Assembly (NCBI GenBank): GCA_965230625.1
Contig: CBDDLL010000002.1
Span: forward strand, 1,054,001-1,118,000
Direction: 5' to 3'
DNA from: Saccharicrinis sp965230625
Lineage (GTDB): Bacteria; Bacteroidota; Bacteroidia; Bacteroidales; Marinilabiliaceae
Length of the DNA stretch: 64,000 bases
Of the stretch, positions 55,660 to 64,000 are shown piece after piece. Each line of letters starts with the position of its first letter. Position 1 is the first letter of the stretch. The notes under the pieces were generated by a model. The model worked only from the letters and a program-made list of their open reading frames with translations. It was not told the origin of the DNA and made no database searches. The position numbers and the translations under genes are program-made.

Positions 55660-56367
55660 TTACTCTTTTTCGTAAACTTTTAATGCTTTACCTGGTTTTC
55701 CAACAAAATCACCTAAACCATAATATCCATTTGCAAATATTAATGGATCAATCTTTTTAATATCTATTGAACCATTAGGCTTTAAAAACTTTTTTGAAAC
55801 TTTAGTTTCTAGCACTTCTCCAATAAATTGTCTATGAGAACCTAAATCTATCATTTCTGACACTTTACACTCAATCACAATTGGAAATTCATCAACATAT
55901 GGAGCATTTACTGAATCTGCTTTTACTGGTGTTAATCCTAACTTGTCAAATTTCTTCATGTCATGACCAGAATACTTTCCAACATAATCTACTATAGCTA
56001 CTAACTCTGTAGAAGGTACATTAATAGTAAAAGACTGATGATAAGTAAGGTTATGATACGATAATGTAGCAGGCCTCATAGATACAGCAATTTTTAAAGG
56101 CCTTGAATTAACTACTCCAGCCCATGCTGCAGTCATTATATTAGGTACACCTTCTTTATTGTATGAACCAATCACAACAGCAGGTTTTGGAAATATTAGA
56201 GCCCTTTTACCTTTACTTACTTTACCAACAATTGTATCACTTTTAAATTCAGTTACAATAGTTTCATCTTTGATATCTTCACTTTTAACTTCTTTATTCA
56301 CATTCTGATAAACTAACACTAAAACCAATAGTGCTAAAACAATATTTAGTATTTTATTTACGTTCAT
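55660..56367 (-). CDS. Membrane-anchored or exported flavin reductase domain protein
   Basis: 235 residues. Residues about 5-21 (ILNIVLALLVLVLVYQN) form an N-terminal membrane anchor or uncleaved signal. The flavin-reductase-like split-barrel domain (about 50-230) has FPKPAVVIGSYNKEGVPNIMTAAW, SMRPATLSYHNL, SFTINVPS and PIVIECKV, the FMN-binding signature of this family. Most homologues are cytosolic; this one appears to face the periplasm. It starts 3 bases after the stop of the membrane FMN/Fe-S protein, so the two are co-transcribed and probably exchange electrons or flavin. Confidence 0.88.
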   Translation of the reverse strand: MNVNKILNIVLALLVLVLVYQNVNKEVKSEDIKDETIVTEFKSDTIVGKVSKGKRALIFPKPAVVIGSYNKEGVPNIMTAAWAGVVNSRPLKIAVSMRPATLSYHNLTYHQSFTINVPSTELVAIVDYVGKYSGHDMKKFDKLGLTPVKADSVNAPYVDEFPIVIECKVSEMIDLGSHRQFIGEVLETKVSKKFLKPNGSIDIKKIDPLIFANGYYGLGDFVGKPGKALKVYEKE

Positions 56368-56370
56368 TAT

Positions 56371-57522
56371 TTATTTTTTATTTGATTTAACAGGTTCTAA
56401 AGTCTTTAATAAGCACCCAGTTGGACATACTGAACACCAAGGGCGATTAAAAAACATTGACATGATTAATACAATAACACCAAAAACAATAACTCCCCAA
56501 CCAACCACCTTAAAAGAAAAAACCATAAAAGGCTCAAAGAGTGATAGTTCAGGATTCAAACCAACTAATAAAGCTACCCAAATCGCTGTTAAATAAACAT
56601 TTGATAAGGTAATATCATTCCATTTTATCTTATTTAATGATCTTTTACGAACTGGTATTAGTTTTGCGAACAACTCTTGAATAGCGCCCATTGGACAAAG
56701 GTATAAACAGAAAAAACGGCGTTGCTTTAACCAAGGCATTAATAATGCAATTAATAACAATAAAACTACCTCCCAATTTGATTGCCACGGAAGTCCATTA
56801 ATTAATATTCTTTGAAATAATTCAAGTGATAACATTTTATTAGTTAATATTCCCATTACAAGAACAACAAAAACTAAATATATTATTCTGTATTTCTTAA
56901 GTACTTTAAAATAAGTTGCAGCTAAGGAAAATACCAGCAACATTAAAAAAAGCGAAATATGAATTATTTGTTTAATTGATACCTGAGAACTTGCCACTTG
57001 ACCATAAGCATAATCGGATGCTATTTTGTTTAAATCTTTAATTACAGCATTACTTGTTTCTGTTGCTCCTGAAACTACATCAACGTCTAGTTTCGAAATA
57101 TCCTTTAAACTAGCTCCTTTAAATTTTTCATAAAATTTTATTTCCTTCAAATGATCTAGAAATTCAGGAGTTTCGTCATTAGGTAAAAGGTAAGCACCTT
57201 GAATCTTCAGCAAAGAATCAACACCCCATAAAACAGGAACATATCCACCATAACCAGATATTCGACTAAATTTATAACTAGGAAGAATAATTCCTTCAAA
57301 ATTATTCTTATTATTTAATACATTTATACTACCATCACTCTTTGTTTGATAAGATGTTCCATTAGGGAATAGTTGTTGAATATCATTAATATTTAACTCT
57401 GGCTCTTCAAACTTATCGCTAAAAAACAACTTGCTACCACTTTTTAATGCTATCGAAAGCATTAATAAAAATGAGAGTGTATAAATATAAAAGTTATCTA
57501 ATTTTTCTTTTTTAATCTTCAT
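56371..57522 (-). CDS. NosR-like membrane FMN-binding and 4Fe-4S protein
   Basis: 383 residues. The N-terminal hydrophobic helix (about 10-28) is followed by a periplasmic FMN-binding domain (about 35-175) with GYGGYVPVLWGVD and DVVSGATETSNAV, the covalent flavin-attachment motif (Thr of SGATxT). Several membrane helices follow (about 185-370) carrying iron-sulfur motifs FCLYLCPMGAIQELF and CSVCPTGC. The arrangement resembles NosR/NirI and RnfG/PceC-type redox proteins, shortened: the usual C-terminal ferredoxin pair is reduced. It probably moves electrons across the inner membrane to a periplasmic partner, here the adjacent flavin reductase. ApbE would be needed to attach the flavin; none is in view. 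Confidence 0.85.
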   Translation of the reverse strand: MKIKKEKLDNFYIYTLSFLLMLSIALKSGSKLFFSDKFEEPELNINDIQQLFPNGTSYQTKSDGSINVLNNKNNFEGIILPSYKFSRISGYGGYVPVLWGVDSLLKIQGAYLLPNDETPEFLDHLKEIKFYEKFKGASLKDISKLDVDVVSGATETSNAVIKDLNKIASDYAYGQVASSQVSIKQIIHISLFLMLLVFSLAATYFKVLKKYRIIYLVFVVLVMGILTNKMLSLELFQRILINGLPWQSNWEVVLLLLIALLMPWLKQRRFFCLYLCPMGAIQELFAKLIPVRKRSLNKIKWNDITLSNVYLTAIWVALLVGLNPELSLFEPFMVFSFKVVGWGVIVFGVIVLIMSMFFNRPWCSVCPTGCLLKTLEPVKSNKK

Positions 57523-57611
57523 AAAGTTATAAGTTGCTTATCAAATACCTCAGTATTGTTTCAATTATATAAAAATTACCAACCTTTGTTTAATCTTTTC
57601 ATAATCATTTG

Positions 57612-57799
57612 TGTCAAAAATAAGTTTTTGAATTAGTAGTTCGAGTTAATGACATGTTAATAAACATCGATTCAACTATGTAAATTAAATCCCATCTCTT
57701 TTTTAAAATTAAAACAACCTAGTGCCGTTTTGTCATAAAACCATGACATCAACAATATGAATTTAAATCTCATTGTGTCAATTTTTCACCAAGATGTCA
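57612..57799. promoter_or_regulatory. Cluster of TGTCA boxes upstream of dnaK
   Basis: TGTCA or its complement TGACA occurs at 57612, 57650, 57731, 57744, 57776 and 57795. The pair TGTCAT-N6-ATGACA (57731-57748) forms a perfect inverted repeat. Base composition would predict well under one such pentamer in this stretch. Probably a regulator binding region for dnaK and perhaps also the divergent FMN/Fe-S operon. No CIRCE element is seen. Confidence 0.55.
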
Positions 57800-57810
57800 C
57801 ATTTTACCCG

Positions 57811-57825
57811 TGGCATAGCATTTGA
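57811..57825 (+). promoter_or_regulatory. Sigma-54-like promoter element of dnaK
   Basis: TGGCATAGCATTTGA resembles the -24/-12 consensus TGGCAC-N5-TTGC: GG is in place, and GA stands where GC is expected 10 bases later. A start near 57837 would leave a leader of about 47 bases. An ordinary -7 box (near TAnnTTTG with one extra base) in the same position is the alternative reading. Confidence 0.4.
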
Positions 57826-57883
57826 AATAAGCAGGTCGAAATAATTTGAATAATTTAAAAACATACAATAAATTTAATTGAAA

Positions 57884-59812
57884 ATGGGAAAAATAATTGG
57901 AATCGACTTAGGAACAACTAACTCTTGTGTTTCTGTAATGGAAGGAAGTGAGCCGGTTGTAATTCCAAATAGCGAGGGAAAAAGAACAACACCTTCAATT
58001 GTTGCGTTTGTTGATGGAGGTGAAAGAAAAGTAGGTGATCCTGCAAAGCGCCAGGCAATCACTAATCCTGGTAAAACTATTTACTCTATTAAACGTTTTA
58101 TTGGAGATAACTTTGATGAAATTCCAAACGAAATTTCTCGTGTACCATATAACGTAATAAAAGGCGATAACAATACTCCACGTGTTGAGATAGATGATAG
58201 AAAATATTCTCCACAAGAGATATCAGCTATGATTCTTCAAAAAATGAAGAAAACTGCTGAAGACTATTTAGGGCAAGAAGTATCTGAAGCTGTTATCACA
58301 GTTCCTGCTTACTTTAATGATGCACAGCGCCAAGCCACAAAAGAAGCGGGTGAAATCGCTGGTTTAGCTGTTAAACGTATCATTAACGAACCTACTGCAG
58401 CATCATTAGCATATGGTCTTGACAAGATGGACAAAGACATGAAGATTGCAGTATTCGACCTTGGTGGAGGTACTTTTGATATTTCTGTTCTTGAATTAGG
58501 TGATGGAGTATTTGAAGTGAAATCTACTAATGGTGATACTCACCTTGGTGGAGACGACTTTGACGACGTAATTATCAACTGGTTAGCCGATGAATTCTTA
58601 AAAGAAGAGAATATCGATTTACGTAAAGATCCTATGGCTCACCAACGCTTGAAAGATGCTGCTGAAAAAGCTAAAATTGAGCTTTCAAGTAGTAATTCTA
58701 CGGAAATTAACCTCCCATATATTATGCCTGTTGATGGTATTCCAAAACACTTGGTAAAAACATTAACACGTGCACAATTCGAGCAATTAGCTGACAGATT
58801 AATTCAAGCTACTTTGGAGCCATGTAAAGTAGCATTATCTGATGCTGGATTGTCTCCTTCTGATATTGACGAAGTTATTTTAGTAGGTGGTTCTACTCGT
58901 ATACCTGCAATTCAAGAAATAGTTAAGAATTTCTTTGGTAAAGATGCTTCAAAAGGTGTTAATCCTGATGAGGTAGTTGCTGTTGGTGCTGCTATCCAGG
59001 GAGGTGTACTTACAGGGGAGGTAAAAGATGTATTACTTCTTGATGTTACTCCACTTTCATTAGGTATTGAAACAATGGGTGGTGTAATGACTAAATTAAT
59101 TGAAGCCAATACAACTATTCCAACTAAAAAATCAGAAACATTTACTACTGCTGCTGACAATCAGCCTTCGGTAGAAATTCATGTTCTACAAGGTGAGCGT
59201 CCAATGGCTAACCAAAATAAAACTATTGGTCGTTTCCATTTAGATGGAATTCCACCTGCACAACGTGGTATACCTCAAATTGAAGTAGCTTTTGATATTG
59301 ATGCCAATGGTATTCTTCACGTAACTGCAAAAGATAAATCAACAGGTAAAGAGCAAAGTATTCGTATCGAAGCTTCTTCTGGCTTAAGCGAAGACGAGAT
59401 CAAACGTATGAAAGATGAAGCTGCTGCTAATGCCGATGCTGATAAACAAGCTAAGGAGAAAATTGACAAAATGAATGGTGCAGACAGCCTTATCTTCCAA
59501 ACTGAAAAACAATTAAAAGAGTTTGGTGATAAATTACCTGCTGACAAAAAAGCACCTATTGAAGCTGCTCTTGAGAAATTAAAAACTGCGCATAAAGCAG
59601 AAGATCTAGAGGGTATTGACGCTGCAACTACGGAACTAAATACTGTTTTTCAAGCAGCATCTCAAGAAATGTACAATGCTAGTCAGCAAGCACAAGGTGA
59701 GCAACCTGGAGGTTCTCAACCCGGACCTGATGCTGGTCAAGCTCAAGCTGATCAAGAGAAAAAAGCCGGTGATGATGAAGTTACTGATGTAGATTTTGAA
59801 GAGGTGAAATAA
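57884..59812 (+). CDS. dnaK: Chaperone protein DnaK (Hsp70)
   Basis: 642 residues from ATG 57884 (MGKIIGIDLGTTNS); a TTG six bases upstream is disfavoured. ATPase domain (about 1-385) with IGIDLGTTNSCVSVMEG, AVFDLGGGTFDISVLE and ILVGGSTRIPAIQEIV; substrate-binding domain (about 390-510) with LLDVTPLSLGIETMGG; helical lid; and a Gly/Gln/Asp-rich tail ending EVTDVDFEEVK, the typical DnaK C-terminus. It folds nascent and stress-damaged proteins with DnaJ and GrpE, neither of which is adjacent. Strong terminator downstream. Confidence 0.99.
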   Translation: MGKIIGIDLGTTNSCVSVMEGSEPVVIPNSEGKRTTPSIVAFVDGGERKVGDPAKRQAITNPGKTIYSIKRFIGDNFDEIPNEISRVPYNVIKGDNNTPRVEIDDRKYSPQEISAMILQKMKKTAEDYLGQEVSEAVITVPAYFNDAQRQATKEAGEIAGLAVKRIINEPTAASLAYGLDKMDKDMKIAVFDLGGGTFDISVLELGDGVFEVKSTNGDTHLGGDDFDDVIINWLADEFLKEENIDLRKDPMAHQRLKDAAEKAKIELSSSNSTEINLPYIMPVDGIPKHLVKTLTRAQFEQLADRLIQATLEPCKVALSDAGLSPSDIDEVILVGGSTRIPAIQEIVKNFFGKDASKGVNPDEVVAVGAAIQGGVLTGEVKDVLLLDVTPLSLGIETMGGVMTKLIEANTTIPTKKSETFTTAADNQPSVEIHVLQGERPMANQNKTIGRFHLDGIPPAQRGIPQIEVAFDIDANGILHVTAKDKSTGKEQSIRIEASSGLSEDEIKRMKDEAAANADADKQAKEKIDKMNGADSLIFQTEKQLKEFGDKLPADKKAPIEAALEKLKTAHKAEDLEGIDAATTELNTVFQAASQEMYNASQQAQGEQPGGSQPGPDAGQAQADQEKKAGDDEVTDVDFEEVK

Positions 59813-59835
59813 TCACCCACTACATAGGATGATTG

Positions 59836-59862
59836 AAGCCCCAATATTGGGGCTTTTTTTTT
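59836..59862 (+). terminator. dnaK terminator
   Basis: AAGCCCC-AATATT-GGGGCTT followed by a run of T, directly after the dnaK stop. Confidence 0.95.
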
Positions 59863-59874
59863 GAATTGAAAATT

Positions 59875-60798
59875 CTAATCTTGTACAATCATTTTTTTAG
59901 TATCACACTTTATCCCATTTATATATAAGGAATAAAAATATACTCCAGCTTTTAAATGAGAAACCGAAACTTCTACCTTGTTATTGAAGCTGCTAATATC
60001 ATACTCCTTTACTATAATTCCAGTTGAAGTAAATAACTTTATTTTTGCGTTATTTGAGTGTTCTTTAATATCAAACTCAATTTCACAATGTTTTTTGCAT
60101 GGGTTCGGATAACTTTGATATAACTTATTATCATCAATAGCATTATCCTGCTCTAAAGATGTTGCAACTTTTGTTATACCCAACTCATTTTGCAATTCGA
60201 TTATTTGATTTTGTAATTCTACATTAATTTTTTGTTGTTCTTTTATCGCTTCAATCAAAACAGGAATAAATCCATCGTAATTAATATAAGCTGAATTAAC
60301 ATTACCATCACTATCTCTATTGTTAATTTCCATCAATGCAGGAAATTCCTCCTCTATACCTTCGAACTTAATTCCATAATTCCCAATTACAAAGAATTCA
60401 TACCCTGGTGAAGACGTTGCTTGAAAACCATAATAACCTGTGAGTTTAGATAACTTCTCAATAGGACTGCTAATAGGATCAGTAAGCAAGAGAGATTCAC
60501 TTGACTGATGACGATATATATATTTGGTATAAGAGTGCCACCAAGGATTATTTGGAGCTCCTAAACAAGATGCTACTGACCCTTTAGGGCGTACACTAAA
60601 CAAAGGAATTTTATCATGATTAACAACTTCATTATTTGTTCCTATTAAAATACCGGTATTTGCATCTGCATCATCAGTTATTATAACATCTTTGTCAAAT
60701 TTAGTAAAATCAGATGTACTAATAGATTGGCATAATAGTAATCCATTGTTCAAGCAGTAGACTAAAATAGTTAATAAAAATAGTTTACAAGTTTTCAT
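59875..60798 (-). CDS. T9SS-secreted protein with tail-fibre-like middle
   Basis: 307 residues. A signal peptide (about 1-23, ending LLLCQ) is followed by a domain with ITDDADANTGILIGTNNE, APNNPWWHSYTKYIYR and VNSAYINYDGFIPVLIEAIKEQQ, the last recalling the end of trimeric fibre/S74-type proteins. A short coiled coil (about 190-210, QQKINVELQNQIIELQNEL) leads to a type A T9SS sorting domain (about 230-307: YQSYPNPCKK, GVYFYSLYINGIKCDTKKMIVQD). Probably a surface or released fibre-like protein. Convergent with dnaK across a terminator. Confidence 0.82.
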   Translation of the reverse strand: MKTCKLFLLTILVYCLNNGLLLCQSISTSDFTKFDKDVIITDDADANTGILIGTNNEVVNHDKIPLFSVRPKGSVASCLGAPNNPWWHSYTKYIYRHQSSESLLLTDPISSPIEKLSKLTGYYGFQATSSPGYEFFVIGNYGIKFEGIEEEFPALMEINNRDSDGNVNSAYINYDGFIPVLIEAIKEQQKINVELQNQIIELQNELGITKVATSLEQDNAIDDNKLYQSYPNPCKKHCEIEFDIKEHSNNAKIKLFTSTGIIVKEYDISSFNNKVEVSVSHLKAGVYFYSLYINGIKCDTKKMIVQD

Positions 60799-60902
60799 AA
60801 TTAATTAAGTCATAATTTATTTAACAATAATAATCGATACTTAATTAACTAAATTATTGTTGCTTTTAACATATTAAGAATACATTAAGTTATTATTCTC
60901 AA

Positions 60903-61440
60903 TTAAATTTCGTGTAAACTTGTATAGTAATTTGGATGTTCCTGTATATCTTTTACCTTATTTGAAATTTCATCCTCATATTTACTACTATAATCTATTA
61001 AATCTTTATCAATATCATTCGTATTAAGCTCTTCTAATACCAAATTCTCAATCGAATCTCTATTAATTGAGCTCTCTCTTTCTAGTTTTAGGCTATCACT
61101 TTCTGATCCATCTAAGTTTATATGAATACTTTCACTACTCTTCTCAAGACTATTTTGCGTAGTATAGTTTAACATTTAAAAAAAATATAAAACTTACAAA
61201 AACATATAATCTGAAAGGAGGCATATATCTCACCCTGTGGCCAATTTTAAATTCTTTAGTCATTTTGCGAGGTTGAAATATAACCGCTATAATAGTTCGC
61301 CATAAACGCGTATCAAAGGCAAAAATATTACACATTAGATAATATACAATAAGCCCAAATAGCTTATCATAATCCTTAGTAGATTGTCCACAGTTAGGAC
61401 AATAATTTCCAAAATTCTATTTGACAGTTTTTACAAGTAA
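60903..61440 (-). pseudogene. Degraded DUF3667 family gene
   Basis: Three fragments in different frames rebuild one DUF3667 protein. First, ITCKNCQIEF (about 61438-61411). Then, after one extra base, GNYCPNCGQSTKDYDK running into the 61-residue frame at 61335-61150 (DTRLWRTIIAVIFQP, HRVRYMPPFRLYVFVSFIFF). Then, after another one-base shift near 61176, LNYTTQNSLEK to EHPNYYTSLHEI (61175-60903). Family members continue past HPxYYTS with a membrane domain that is missing here. An in-frame TAG lies just upstream of the first fragment. The gene is clearly dead or nearly so. DUF3667 proteins are zinc-ribbon membrane proteins of unknown role. Confidence 0.82.
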
Positions 61441-61574
61441 TTATATTCTTTGTCTAAGTTTCAATATCCATATATCTGCCACAATTATTGACACTCATAT
61501 ATATAGTAATTACTTATACTAAGAATATAATCATATTAATAAATATTTATTTCTAGAAAGTCTAACCTTATCGA

Positions 61575-61631
61575 AAATAAAAAAAGGTTGGTTAAGAAGT
61601 TATATAATACTATTTCTTAACTACCTTTTTG
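61575..61631 (-). terminator. Terminator overlapping the end of the rightmost gene
   Basis: AAAAAGGT-N2-GTTAAGAA (61582-61598) pairs with TTCTTAAC-N1-ACCTTTTT (61614-61630); in the minus transcript it is followed by a T-rich run. The stop codon at 61610 lies in the loop. Confidence 0.75.
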
Positions 61632-64000
61632 ATAGTCTCTTTCTTATCCGATAAGATTTTTAATACATACATCCCTTGTTCCAAATCAGAAAGATTTATT
61701 TGAATTATATTTTGATTAAAATTATATTTAAACCGTATCATTCTTCCCTCTGAATCAAACAATTGAACATTTTCAATATTCTCTTCTAAACCAGTATATA
61801 TATAAAGAATTGATTTTACTGGATTTGGATAAACTTGCAAGGAATTTATATTTGATCCTGAAAATAAAGTTGTTGCAATACCTTTAACATTTACCTTAAA
61901 TTCACTATCAACAAATAAACCTTTACTATCGATGGCTTCAACTTTTATATTGGTATTTCCTTCTGATAGTGGAGCTATAACTAAATAATTATTCTCAAAA
62001 GTACAACTTACTATTTCTGAATTACTAACTGATGAGCTAAATGATAATGCCTCTCCATCTGGATCTTCAAAATATTGTGATAAATCAATAGGGTAAAAAT
62101 CGTCACTTATGCTGATGTCTGCATCCTCAATTGCATTTAAAACAACTGGTGCCATGTTATTGTCAATCTCTAATTTCACATTAGCCACAAACTCACTATT
62201 AATAGGATCGTTACTATTAAATATTATTTGTGCAGAATAATTTCCCTCTTGTAATTCACTTGCATTTACAGCAAATTTTAATACATCTGAACTTTCCACT
62301 GGTAATGTTCCAATTTCACTTTCCGTATAAATCCAACCATTTTCGTCTTCTGTTAAGTTTATCAATGGATTATAGGTTATATTAGCAGAATAATTAAGCA
62401 TCGACCCTCCTGAATTAACAATCTCAAAATTAACAGTATCTATTTCATTCGATCTTAATTTCAAATTTAATTCTGAAGCGCTAATAGACATTACTGGTGG
62501 CTCTATAGAAGAGCCTAAAATTGGCAATGTATCTTTTGTAGAAATTGAATTACTTTCAAATATTATATAATCATATCCATTAAATGCTTGCAATGGATTA
62601 AATGTTACTTGAATCCATTTAGATTTTCTTGGCTGTAAACTAAATAGAGAATTATCGAACATATAGTTATCACCTGTACAAGTCACACCAGAAACCTCTA
62701 ACATATCAGTCCCTGAATTGTAAATCATAAAACTATCAACAGTAGTTTGATTAATATATTGTTCATTAAATCTTAATGTATCTATATCAAAAGATACTGA
62801 AGGTATACCATTAATATTCATAGTAATTGGCACAACAGACTTAGGAGTTATAGGATCGTTTGTAGATATTTCAATATTAGCATAGTAAGAACCTGCAATA
62901 CGATTTGCCGCATCAAATGTAAGCTTTAAAGTATCTGAAGAACCTACTAATATTTCTTCAGTAGGATAATCACTTACCCATAACCAACTGTTTTTATTTG
63001 CTAGCCATCTCATACAATTAACTGCAAAAAGCTTTTTATGACTATTTTTTGATTGATTTAACACATCAAATGTTGTAATCACCACTCTACCATAACCATA
63101 TTCTAAAGCAAGAGCATATACTCTTCCGTAAATATCTTTAACTAAAGGAGTACCATAATCATATTCAAAATCCACACCCCCAGAAGCTAAGAGATTATTA
63201 ATATCAATTCTATTCATTATCAAATGTTCTCCTACCCCTAAATCAGTTTCGTTTCTATCAGTATAACTACTTTTCACTCCTATTTTTTCAAGTAGCTTTG
63301 TTCCTAAGGTATTTTCTTGAATATCGTTGATGTTTATATATAATGCTCCACCTGCTTTTATCCAATTATCAATAAAATCAATCTGATTCTCATTTAAATT
63401 ATCGTTAATATTATAATCTAAAACGATAACATCCTTCATACTGGTTGTATCTAAAACAGCAGAATTACTTTGAGCTCCATAACCAATCATCAATTGGTTA
63501 AAATAATACATGTATTTATTAATTGTTTCAACAGCTATTCCAGAAAGATCGTACGCTAAAGTATCTGAATCTATTGTTTGATTTACATTTACATCTTTTA
63601 TAAAGATAGAATCTATAGATAAGGCACTACCTCCTGTTTGATTTGAAATAATCAGATCTCTAACAGAAGTCATATATGAGTCAATATTTTCTATTACTTC
63701 AGTGGTAGTTTGAACCACTGGTGGATTTAATACATTTCCTAATATTGAAACAATATAAACTGGCGTATCAGGATCAGAAGAATGTATCTTAATACTTTCT
63801 GTATAAATTTTACTTAGTTTTGGAGTGAACTTAATTGAAATAGTTAAAGATTGCCCTGGCATCAATACCTGAGGTACGAAATCCATTCCTAAATCATCTG
63901 ATGAAATTTCCACCTGTGTTAATTCTAATTGCTTCGTACCTGTATTTCTAATAATTAATGATGTAGAGTCCACCTGATTAACAAATACATCTAAAAAGTC
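61610..64000 (-). CDS. Large T9SS-secreted protein with choice-of-anchor-D-like domains (5' end outside window)
   Basis: The minus frame stays open to base 64000, so 796 C-terminal residues are visible. The order is: an ASH/choice-of-anchor-D-like domain (IKFTPKLSKIYTESIKIHSSDPDTP near the left end of the visible part); a Rossmann-like segment with MKDVIVLDYNI, LNENQIDFIDNWIKAGGALYIN and GRVVITTFDVL (possible glutamine-amidotransferase-like fold, no catalytic Cys seen); two further Ig-like repeats (STNDPITPKSVVPITMNI, FNSNDPINSEFVANVKL); a cadherin-like stretch (DISISDDFYPIDLSQYFEDP); and a T9SS type A tail (LQVYPNPVKSILYI, GMYVLKIL, ending KKVVKK). The N-terminal part may carry a peptidase or other catalytic domain. 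Confidence 0.87.
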   Translation of the reverse strand, partial: DFLDVFVNQVDSTSLIIRNTGTKQLELTQVEISSDDLGMDFVPQVLMPGQSLTISIKFTPKLSKIYTESIKIHSSDPDTPVYIVSILGNVLNPPVVQTTTEVIENIDSYMTSVRDLIISNQTGGSALSIDSIFIKDVNVNQTIDSDTLAYDLSGIAVETINKYMYYFNQLMIGYGAQSNSAVLDTTSMKDVIVLDYNINDNLNENQIDFIDNWIKAGGALYININDIQENTLGTKLLEKIGVKSSYTDRNETDLGVGEHLIMNRIDINNLLASGGVDFEYDYGTPLVKDIYGRVYALALEYGYGRVVITTFDVLNQSKNSHKKLFAVNCMRWLANKNSWLWVSDYPTEEILVGSSDTLKLTFDAANRIAGSYYANIEISTNDPITPKSVVPITMNINGIPSVSFDIDTLRFNEQYINQTTVDSFMIYNSGTDMLEVSGVTCTGDNYMFDNSLFSLQPRKSKWIQVTFNPLQAFNGYDYIIFESNSISTKDTLPILGSSIEPPVMSISASELNLKLRSNEIDTVNFEIVNSGGSMLNYSANITYNPLINLTEDENGWIYTESEIGTLPVESSDVLKFAVNASELQEGNYSAQIIFNSNDPINSEFVANVKLEIDNNMAPVVLNAIEDADISISDDFYPIDLSQYFEDPDGEALSFSSSVSNSEIVSCTFENNYLVIAPLSEGNTNIKVEAIDSKGLFVDSEFKVNVKGIATTLFSGSNINSLQVYPNPVKSILYIYTGLEENIENVQLFDSEGRMIRFKYNFNQNIIQINLSDLEQGMYVLKILSDKKETIKKVVKK

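Noticed and set aside
57523..57883. CIRCE/HrcA operator at dnaK
   Set aside because: The nine-base inverted repeat of CIRCE is not present.
61172..61186. Programmed frameshift at the T8/AAA run in the DUF3667 gene
   Set aside because: The slippery pattern T TTA AAT would give a -1 shift ending quickly at a stop, whereas the downstream frame needs a +1 shift. A second frameshift, an upstream stop and loss of the C-terminus point to decay.

Overview
The window is AT-rich (roughly one third G+C) chromosomal DNA from a member of the Bacteroidota, most likely a marine or anaerobic Bacteroidales/Marinilabiliales-type organism. The grounds are family content and signals. Several secreted proteins end in type IX secretion (T9SS) sorting domains. 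There is a TonB-dependent receptor with an N-terminal CarboxypepD_reg-like domain, LytS/LytTR regulators, a DUF5522 mini-protein, a PorE-like lipoprotein, promoters of the TTTG-N19-TAnnTTTG type, and no obvious Shine-Dalgarno sequences. I see no insertion sequence, prophage or CRISPR array. Most of the window looks like ordinary core genome, with accessory surface-protein genes at both ends.

Region 1-11.8 kb (minus strand): the first 3,078 codons of a giant secreted beta-strand-repeat protein whose 3' end lies outside the window, preceded by a second T9SS-type beta-helix protein. 12.0-15.4 kb (minus): a compact AmmeMemoRadiSam locus, with a fused Memo-AMMECR1 protein, an exported metallophosphoesterase and the AmrS-type radical SAM enzyme. 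15.5-15.8 kb: two identical tRNA-Lys(UUU) genes with a promoter and terminators. 15.8-19.5 kb (minus): a receiver-kinase hybrid and a membrane PAS histidine kinase in one operon. 19.8-21.4 kb (minus): an exported tail-collar protein and a T9SS cargo protein.

21.5-45.3 kb is mostly housekeeping: fmt, a DUF5522 protein, an S41 protease, a DHOD-like protein, anmK, ribBA, an LptF/G permease, a START-like protein, a PAP2 phosphatase, alkaline phosphatase, recQ, a glycosyltransferase, a PorE-like lipoprotein, a glucosaminidase-LysM protein, cytidine deaminase, an RluA-type pseudouridine synthase and panB. Convergent gene pairs are usually separated by strong bidirectional hairpins.

45.4-50.4 kb (plus): a small beta-barrel protein, then two secreted DUF3857/transglutaminase-like proteins of which only the second keeps the catalytic triad. 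50.4-54.6 kb (minus): a three-gene operon of TonB-dependent receptor, LytS-type kinase and LytTR regulator. It is preceded by a good promoter and three direct repeats spaced 21 and 20 bp, which look like the regulator's own binding sites. 55.7-57.5 kb (minus): a membrane FMN-binding/4Fe-4S protein with an exported flavin reductase. 57.9-59.8 kb: dnaK, with an upstream region rich in TGTCA boxes and a sigma-54-like element. 59.9-64 kb (minus): a T9SS cargo protein, a decayed DUF3667 gene, and the C-terminal part of another large T9SS protein that runs off the right edge.
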